DNA from: Actinomycetota bacterium
GTDB lineage: Bacteria; Actinomycetota; Thermoleophilia; Gaiellales; Gaiellaceae
DNA: 9,330 nt
NCBI GenBank assembly: GCA_005885565.1
Contig: VAXK01000295.1
Span: forward strand, 1-9,330
Direction: 5' to 3'
Shown here: positions 4,251 to 9,330 of the stretch, one piece after another
How positions within the stretch are numbered: position 1 is the stretch's first letter
Layout: every line of letters starts with the position of its first letter
Translations under genes and position numbers: made by a program
Notes under the pieces: generated by a model
Databases searched by the model: none
Seen by the model: the letters and a program-made list of their open reading frames with translations, nothing else
Told to the model about the DNA's origin: nothing

Positions 4251-7200
4251 AGGGACGCCGGTGAAGTTGCAGGTATTCGCGGGAACGCCGGTGATGGTTC
4301 CCGCCGAGCCGGCCGTCGAGCCGGGGTTCTGAGCGACGACGTACGTCTCAGGCAGCCCGACGCCGTTCCAGCCGTCGAGGTCATAGACCGCGGAGTTCGC
4401 CTGGCGGACGAAGATGCCGAAGAAGCCCACGCCGCCGAGCGGCGCCGTATTGCTCACGATCTTCGAGCAGACCGTGCTGAAGTTGCGTGCCTGCGCGCGG
4501 ATCGCGTCCAGCGCGCCCGTATTGACGGTGACGTTGTTGCTTTCGATGTCGACGTCGAGCCGGCCGTGTGGGGCCGTCGGTGCCGCCGCGGTGCCAGAGG
4601 ACTCCGCCTGGATGCCGAAGTCGGTGTTCACGTTCTTCACGATGTTGCTGAGAACCTTGGCCCGGATCTGCGCCAGGTTCGAGTTGAAGACGCGGATGCC
4701 GGAGCCGTTGCTGACGCCTACCCCGACGGTCGGGTCATTCAACACGGTGTTGTTGCTCACCCTGCCCGCCATGACCGCGTTCCCGGCGGTCCCGTTGAAG
4801 ATGTTGATGCCGGTGCTCATGAGGGGCGAGACCGTCGTTCCGTCCGGCGTCCCGACCTTGTTGTTGTCGACCAGGAAGGTGACGTTGCCGTTGGCAGCAT
4901 CGGAGACCTGGATGCCCTGGTTGCCGTGGTTCGGCGAGCCCTGCGTGATCGTGTTGTTCGTGATCGTCACGTTGAGCGTCGAGTTGTCGGCCGAGTCGGC
5001 GCCGATCGTGACCGCCCGGTTGCCCGAGAACGAGCACCCGTCGACGGTCGCCGTCAGATTCGCGGACGTCGCGGCCAGGATGTTGATCCCGTTGTTCCCG
5101 CTCACCGAGCTGTTGTTCGTGATCGAGCAGCTCGGGCCCTGGATTGTGAACGTGGCGGTCGTGGTGTCGTTCTTTACGTAGACGTTGTCCTCGAACCCAC
5201 CGGTCACGGTCGAGGACGTGAGGCTGCCGGTTCCGGTGACGTTGGTCATCCGAAGGCCGCCCTCGTTCACCGCGTTCCCGTTGTTGCTGATGTTCATCCA
5301 GGACAGGCTCGGGGTCTTCGTCGAGTTGAGGAGGATCCCGCTGTCGGTCGAGTTCTGAATCGTCCCGCCGGTGCCGGCCGAGCCTGTTCCGCTGACGGTC
5401 AGGCCGCCGCTCGAGCCGGTCGTGTTGAGGACGATCCCGCTCGTCGCGCCGTTCGACGCGATGCTCTGGAAGTTCAGGCCGCTCGCGCCGATGTTCGTGC
5501 TCGAGACGTTCAGGGCGGTTCCGGTCGTGGAGTCGAGCGTGTTGGCGGAGCCCGTGACGTTGAGGGTGCCGCCGCCGGTCGCGCTGAAGCCGGCGCCGCT
5601 CGTCGTGTCGATGTTGAGACCGCCGCCGCTGAAGGTGATCGTGTGGCCGGAGCCTGTCGACGAGAACGCCGCCGACGCGCCAGTATTGAGCGTCTTCGTC
5701 GCACCGCTGAACGTGGTCGAGCCGCCGGTGTTCCCGGACATCGTGATGCCGCCGCCGGCGTCGCTCGTGTCGTTGATGTCGCCCGAGAGCGAGATCGCGC
5801 CGCCGTTGCGCCCGGTGATGTCGGCGGTGTTCCCGCTCCCGTTGCCGAGCGTGCCCGGGTACGTGACGTTCCCCGACCCGCCGTTGATGTCGAGGGCGTT
5901 GCCAGCCGCTCCCGAGATGCTTCCGCTCGCGGCGCTGAACGGTGCAGCTCCGTTCGAGTCGAGGTTGATGCCGGCGCCCGTGCTGTTCGTGGACGAGACA
6001 GCGTCGAACGCCAGGCTCGAGCTGCCGTTGACGTTGCGGACGTCGACGGCCGGGCCGCCGGTCGCGCTGACGTTCTCGGTCGAGCCAGAGCCGACGTTGA
6101 TCGTCGGGGCGCCCGAGCTGTTCACGAGGAAGCCCGTGCCGCCGCTCGTCGTGATCGTGAAGTTAGTGAAGTTGAACGTGCCGGCGGCTACGCCCGTGAG
6201 CGCGACGCCGCCCGCTCCGCCGCTCAGGTTCACGTTCGTGACGTCGGAGCCACCGGTGTTCGTCCCCGCGATGGCTGCGCCGGCGCTGCCCGCGATGTCC
6301 ACTCCCTCGACGCGGCTGCCCGAAGCGAGGGCAACCGTGCCGGAAAGCGACGGACGGTTGGCGGGAGTGCCGGTTGCGAGCGTGTCGGCACCGACGACGA
6401 GGTTGATCGGCTCGCCGAGCAGCTTCTGGTTCGTGCCGAGCGAGAAGCCGCCGGTGAGCCCGGTCGTCGTGCCGTCGCCCTTGTAGACGTACGTGATGTC
6501 GCCGGTCGCGTTGGCGGCCGTATCGGCCTCGGCCAGGGTGTCGAACGGGTCGGTCGAGCGGCCGGTGCCGCCAGCCACGGCGTTGTTCTTCACGTACCAG
6601 ACGCGCGAGGCGACCGTGATCGTGACCGTCGACGTGTCCGTGCCGCCGTTGCCGTCGGAGACGGTGTAGTTGAACGTGTCCGTCCCGGTGAAGCCCGCCT
6701 TGGGCACATAGGAGAACGCGCCGCTCGAGGAGACCGAGACGTCTCCGCCCTGAGCGCTCGTCGTGTCGGAGGCGCTGATCGTCAGCGTCTGCGGCGGTTG
6801 GTCCTCGTCCGTGGCGTTCGCCAGCAGGTTGCCCGCGACGACCTTCTTCGCCGCGGACGACGGTGACGGGACGGAGCCGTACTCGAGGAGCGTGTTTCCG
6901 ACCGCATTCGTCGATTCGTTGCCGTCGACCGGCGGGTCGTTCACGTTGTTGATCGCGATCGTGAACGACTTCTCGAAGCTGAGGTTGGGGCTGCCCGGAT
7001 CGTTCACGCGGACGCAGATCGAGTACGAGTTCTTCACCTCGTAGTTGAAGCTGACCGCGCTCTGCAGCTGCGATCCGGAGATCTGGAAGCTGCTCGAGTC
7101 GGGGAAGCTCCCCGAGCAGCCGGACGTCAGCAGCGTGAACGTGTAGGTCTCGCCGCTGTCGGGATCACCGACCTGGGCCAGGTTCCCGACCAGGCTCCCG

Positions 7201-9330
7201 CTCGGCTTGTTCTCGTCGATGTTCTGGTTGTCGAGCGAGATGTCGGTCGGCGGCTCGTTCACGTTCGTGACCGAGATCGTGAACTGCTTGTCGAACGAGA
7301 GCGAGCCGCTGTCGGTCGAGCGGACACAGATCGTGTACGAGCTCTGCGCCTCGAAGTTGAAGCTGGCCGCCGACTGCAGCTTGTCGCTGTTCACCCCGCC
7401 GATCTGGAACGAGCTGTTGTCGGGGAACGGGCCGCCGCCGCAGCCGGAGTTCTCGAGGCTGTAGGTGTGAGTGTCCCCGAGGTCCGAATCGGTGGTCGTG
7501 AGCGTGCCGACGTCCGTGCCGGACGGCTGGTTCTCGGCGATCGAGCTGTTCGAGAGCTGGATGTCAGTTGGCGCCGTGTTCGCCTTCGTCGTAAACGAGA
7601 AGACGTAGTCGGCCGCCATGTGGTCCGGCGGGTCGATCAGGTCGGTGTCGCTGATCTCGTCCTTGTGGACGGTGATGGTGCACACCGTCCCCGCCGGCAG
7701 ATTCGCGGTCGGGGTCAGCGTAAACGTCGTCGCGGGCGAGGAAGACTGCGAGAAGCTCTCCGGCGTGCCCGTCGGGCACTCGATCGAGAACGCGTTGTTC
7801 GTCGCGCTGACGGACTCGCTGAAGTTCACGTCGATGGTGGTGTCGCGCGCGACGTCGGTCGCGGCGTCGGCCGGAGTCGTGCTGCTCACGCTCGGCGCGG
7901 CGTCCTGCGTCGTGAAGGAGAAGCTCGTGTTCGAGGCCGGGTGATCCGGCGGGTCGCCGGTGTCCGTGTCGCTGATGTTCGCGGCGACGGCGGTGACCGT
8001 GCAGCTCGCCGTGCTCGGCAGGTCCGAATCCGGGTTGAGCGTGATCGAGCTCGTGCCGTCACCGCCGACGGAGAAGGTCTGCGGGTTGCTGTCGCACGAG
8101 ATCGTGAACGAGCTCGTGGTCACGTTGACCGGCTCGTTGAAGTCGACGGTGATGTTCGACGTCGGGTCGACGTTCGTCGCGTTGTCGGCCGGAGTCGTCG
8201 TCGTCACGGCCGGCGCGGAGTCGGTCGTGAAGGAGAACGTGTAGTCCGCCGCCATGTGGTCCGGCGGGTCGACCGGGTCGACGTCGCTGATCTGGTTCGC
8301 GATCACCTTCACCGTGCAGATCGTGCCCTCGGGCAGGTCGCTCGTCGGGTCGAGCGTGATCGACGAGCCGGGCGAGCCGCTCACGGAGAAGCTCTCGCTC
8401 GTGCTCGTCGGGCACTCGAGGGTGAAGGAGCTCCCCGAGGCGGTGACGGGCTCACTGAAGTTGACGACGATGTTCGTGTTCACCGCGACGTGGTCGGCAC
8501 CGTCGGCCGGCGAGGTGCTCGAGACGCTCGGCGCTTCGTCGTGCGTCGAGAACGAGAAGCTCGAGTTCGCCGCCGGGTGGTCGGGCGGGTCGCCCGTGTC
8601 GACGTCGCTGATGTTGGCTGCGACCGCCGTGACCGTGCAGTTCGCAGCCGGCAGGTCGGAGTCCGGGTCGAGCGTGATCGTGTCGGTCCCCGAGCCGCTC
8701 ACCGAGAACGTCTGCGGGTTGCCGCCGCACGAGATCGTGAACGAGCTCGTGCTCACGGTGACCGGCTCGTTGAAGAAGACCTGGATGTTCGCGGAGGCGC
8801 TGACGTCGCTCGCGCCGTCGGTGGGCGAGCTGCCGGTGACGGCTGGCGCCGCGTCGGTCGTGAACGAGAAGTTGTAGTCAGCCGCCATGTGGTCGGGCGG
8901 GTCGACGGAGTCGACGTCGCTGATCTGGTTCGCGATCACCTTGACCGAGCAGATCGCGGCCTCGGGCAGGTCGCTCGTCGGGTCGAGCGTGATCGAGGAG
9001 CCGGGCGAGCCGCTGACGGTGAAGCTCTCCGGCGTGCCGGTCGGGCACTCGAGCGTGAAGGAGCTTCCCGAGGCGGTGACGGGCTCGCTGAAGTTGACGA
9101 CGATGTTCGTGTTCACCGCGACGTGCGTGGCTGCGTCGGCGGGCGAGGTGCTCGTCACCGACGGCGCCGCGTCGGCGGTCGTGAACGAGAAGACGTAGTT
9201 GGCCGCCAGGCCGTCGGGCGGGTCGCCGGTGTCGACGTCACTGATCTGGTTTGCGATCACGGTGACCTTGCAGATCGTCGCGGCCGGCAGGTCGGAGCTC
9301 GGGTCGATCGTGATCGTCGAGGTGCCGGAG
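4248..9330 (-). CDS. Giant Ig-like / cadherin-like / parallel beta-helix surface protein, N-terminus outside window
   Basis: The frame is open to the right edge, so the true start, any signal peptide and further repeats lie beyond 9330; the GTG at 9260 is internal. About 1,693 residues are visible. In order they are: one partial and five complete Ig-like repeats (9330-7581), two cadherin-like repeats (7580-6930), a cadherin-like/VCBS-type domain with YTVSDGNGGTDTSTVTITV (6929-6603), and a Gly/Ser/Thr/Asn-rich parallel beta-helix to the end (6602-4251). Paired cysteines in the repeats indicate an oxidising, extracellular setting. No C-terminal membrane anchor or Por/T9SS-like tail is seen. It is the first gene of the visible operon, upstream of three collar proteins. 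An adhesin, fibre shaft or surface-layer role is inferred; no catalytic motif was recognised. Confidence 0.92.
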   Translation of the reverse strand, partial: SGTSTITIDPSSDLPAATICKVTVIANQISDVDTGDPPDGLAANYVFSFTTADAAPSVTSTSPADAATHVAVNTNIVVNFSEPVTASGSSFTLECPTGTPESFTVSGSPGSSITLDPTSDLPEAAICSVKVIANQISDVDSVDPPDHMAADYNFSFTTDAAPAVTGSSPTDGASDVSASANIQVFFNEPVTVSTSSFTISCGGNPQTFSVSGSGTDTITLDPDSDLPAANCTVTAVAANISDVDTGDPPDHPAANSSFSFSTHDEAPSVSSTSPADGADHVAVNTNIVVNFSEPVTASGSSFTLECPTSTSESFSVSGSPGSSITLDPTSDLPEGTICTVKVIANQISDVDPVDPPDHMAADYTFSFTTDSAPAVTTTTPADNATNVDPTSNITVDFNEPVNVTTSSFTISCDSNPQTFSVGGDGTSSITLNPDSDLPSTASCTVTAVAANISDTDTGDPPDHPASNTSFSFTTQDAAPSVSSTTPADAATDVARDTTIDVNFSESVSATNNAFSIECPTGTPESFSQSSSPATTFTLTPTANLPAGTVCTITVHKDEISDTDLIDPPDHMAADYVFSFTTKANTAPTDIQLSNSSIAENQPSGTDVGTLTTTDSDLGDTHTYSLENSGCGGGPFPDNSSFQIGGVNSDKLQSAASFNFEAQSSYTICVRSTDSGSLSFDKQFTISVTNVNEPPTDISLDNQNIDENKPSGSLVGNLAQVGDPDSGETYTFTLLTSGCSGSFPDSSSFQISGSQLQSAVSFNYEVKNSYSICVRVNDPGSPNLSFEKSFTIAINNVNDPPVDGNESTNAVGNTLLEYGSVPSPSSAAKKVVAGNLLANATDEDQPPQTLTISASDTTSAQGGDVSVSSSGAFSYVPKAGFTGTDTFNYTVSDGNGGTDTSTVTITVASRVWYVKNNAVAGGTGRSTDPFDTLAEADTAANATGDITYVYKGDGTTTGLTGGFSLGTNQKLLGEPINLVVGADTLATGTPANRPSLSGTVALASGSRVEGVDIAGSAGAAIAGTNTGGSDVTNVNLSGGAGGVALTGVAAGTFNFTNFTITTSGGTGFLVNSSGAPTINVGSGSTENVSATGGPAVDVRNVNGSSSLAFDAVSSTNSTGAGINLDSNGAAPFSAASGSISGAAGNALDINGGSGNVTYPGTLGNGSGNTADITGRNGGAISLSGDINDTSDAGGGITMSGNTGGSTTFSGATKTLNTGASAAFSSTGSGHTITFSGGGLNIDTTSGAGFSATGGGTLNVTGSANTLDSTTGTALNVSSTNIGASGLNFQSIASNGATSGIVLNTTGSSGGLTVSGTGSAGTGGTIQNSTDSGILLNSTKTPSLSWMNISNNGNAVNEGGLRMTNVTGTGSLTSSTVTGGFEDNVYVKNDTTTATFTIQGPSCSITNNSSVSGNNGINILAATSANLTATVDGCSFSGNRAVTIGADSADNSTLNVTITNNTITQGSPNHGNQGIQVSDAANGNVTFLVDNNKVGTPDGTTVSPLMSTGINIFNGTAGNAVMAGRVSNNTVLNDPTVGVGVSNGSGIRVFNSNLAQIRAKVLSNIVKNVNTDFGIQAESSGTAAAPTAPHGRLDVDIESNNVTVNTGALDAIRAQARNFSTVCSKIVSNTAPLGGVGFFGIFVRQANSAVYDLDGWNGVGLPETYVVAQNPGSTAGSAGTITGVPANTCNFTGVP
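4251..6602 (-). other. C-terminal right-handed parallel beta-helix region of giant protein
   Basis: This covers about 784 residues beginning VWYVKNNAVAGGTGRSTDPF and continuing through YVYKGDGTT and LLGEPINLVVGADTL, the usual entry of large pectate-lyase-like beta-helices. After this come many imperfect 20-25-residue coils rich in Gly, Ser, Thr and Asn, with recurring GI-x-V/L and NNxV turns (for example SNNTVLND and ESNNVTVN). The last 60 residues (YDLDGWNG, GLPETYVV, NTCNFTGVP) look like a cap. No polysaccharide-lyase catalytic triad could be assigned, so an enzyme role is not claimed. Confidence 0.8.
6603..6929 (-). other. Cadherin-like / VCBS-type domain of giant protein
   Basis: This domain of about 109 residues has the typical pattern NLLANATDEDQPPQTLTIS, then GGDVSVSSSGAFSYVPKAGFTG, TDTFNYTVSDGNGGTDT and a final TVTITV strand. 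In known large adhesins such modules are extracellular, often calcium-binding spacers. Here it separates the cadherin-like repeats from the beta-helix. Confidence 0.8.
6930..7580 (-). repeat. Two cadherin-like repeats of giant protein
   Basis: There are two units of about 109 and 108 residues. Each starts with PTDI-x-L, has an SIAENQPSG or NIDENKPSG strand (cadherin-type Glu-Asn), then an acidic DSDLGDTHTYSL or DPDSGETYTFTL loop. It then has a Ser-Gly-Cys insert, SFQI, an ASFNFE or VSFNYE strand, YTICVR or YSICVR, and ends TNVNEPP or NNVNDPP. The acidic motifs fit calcium coordination between modules. Each unit also carries two cysteines that could form a disulfide. Confidence 0.8.
7581..9330 (-). 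repeat. Tandem Big_5/SbsA-type Ig-like repeats, alternating A and B types
   Basis: Five full units of 105-106 residues are present: 9167-8850, 8849-8535, 8534-8217, 8216-7899 and 7898-7581. A partial unit lies at the right edge. Each starts APxV-SxxPADxA, has a VNFSEPV-like strand and ends with FSFTT. Type A (units 1, 3, 5) carries ECPTGTPESF and DPPDHMAADY; type B (units 2, 4) carries ISCGGNPQTF and AANISD-x-DTGDPPDHPA. By hand count units 1 and 3 differ at about 12 of 106 positions, far closer than either is to its direct neighbours, so the array evolved as A-B pairs of about 630 bp. Both types have two cysteines about 30 residues apart. Confidence 0.85.

Noticed and set aside
4339..4356. 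LPETY near the C-terminus of the giant protein as a sortase signal.
   Set aside because: The motif lacks the Gly of LPxTG, lies about 36 residues from the end, and is not followed by a hydrophobic segment and basic tail.
4566..6866. A 766-codon open frame on the plus strand opposite the beta-helix region.
   Set aside because: It has a monotonous Arg/Val/Ala/Asp composition, no Shine-Dalgarno-supported start and no domain. It is the mirror of a high-GC gene whose third positions avoid A/T; the minus-strand frame has clear domains across the same stretch.
4251..9330. The repeated segments in the giant gene as a CRISPR array or non-coding satellite.
   Set aside because: The repeats keep an open frame, have a unit of about 315 bp and encode recognisable Ig-like, cadherin-like and beta-helix domains; there are no short identical repeats with unique spacers.

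Overview
The window looks like chromosomal DNA from a high-GC actinobacterium. A soil or sediment lineage such as Thermoleophilia is my guess from the codon use (strong G/C at third positions), TAnnnT-type promoter elements, apparent leaderless starts and protein families. The exact taxon cannot be fixed from the sequence. Every stretch longer than about 120 bases is explained by a gene.

Left part (1-1912): a tRNA with a CAT anticodon (minus strand, no encoded CCA) has two small hairpins downstream. Then come two rightward genes: a secreted glutamic peptidase of the G1/eqolisin family (281-1006) and a YjbQ/UPF0047 family protein (1076-1528). A small leftward lipoprotein of unknown function (1532-1912) ends 3 bases from the YjbQ gene.

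Middle (1913-2216): only 25 bases separate the divergent starts of the lipoprotein and a 92-residue DUF6916-like protein. Those 25 bases carry two back-to-back TAnnnT boxes that share one TA step. Each box lies 7-8 bases from its ATG, which suggests a symmetric promoter driving two leaderless mRNAs.

Right part (2209-9330, all leftward): one tightly packed operon. Its first visible gene is cut by the right edge. It encodes a giant, probably exported protein (at least 1,693 residues seen) made of Big_5/SbsA-type Ig-like repeats, two cadherin-like repeats, a cadherin-like/VCBS-type domain and a roughly 780-residue parallel beta-helix. It is followed by three paralogous phage tail-collar domain proteins (167, 168 and 174 residues) and a GNAT acetyltransferase. 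Each of the first three junctions has the upstream stop codon built into the next gene's Shine-Dalgarno, and the GNAT gene appears to start at a CTG overlapping the previous stop.

The giant beta-rich protein, collar trio, GNAT and convergent DUF6916-like gene together are the best candidate here for an undescribed system. They look like a non-phage surface-fibre or adhesin cassette: there are no phage structural, lysis or integrase genes in view. Its function is unknown; the co-translation architecture is directly visible and the joint role is inferred.
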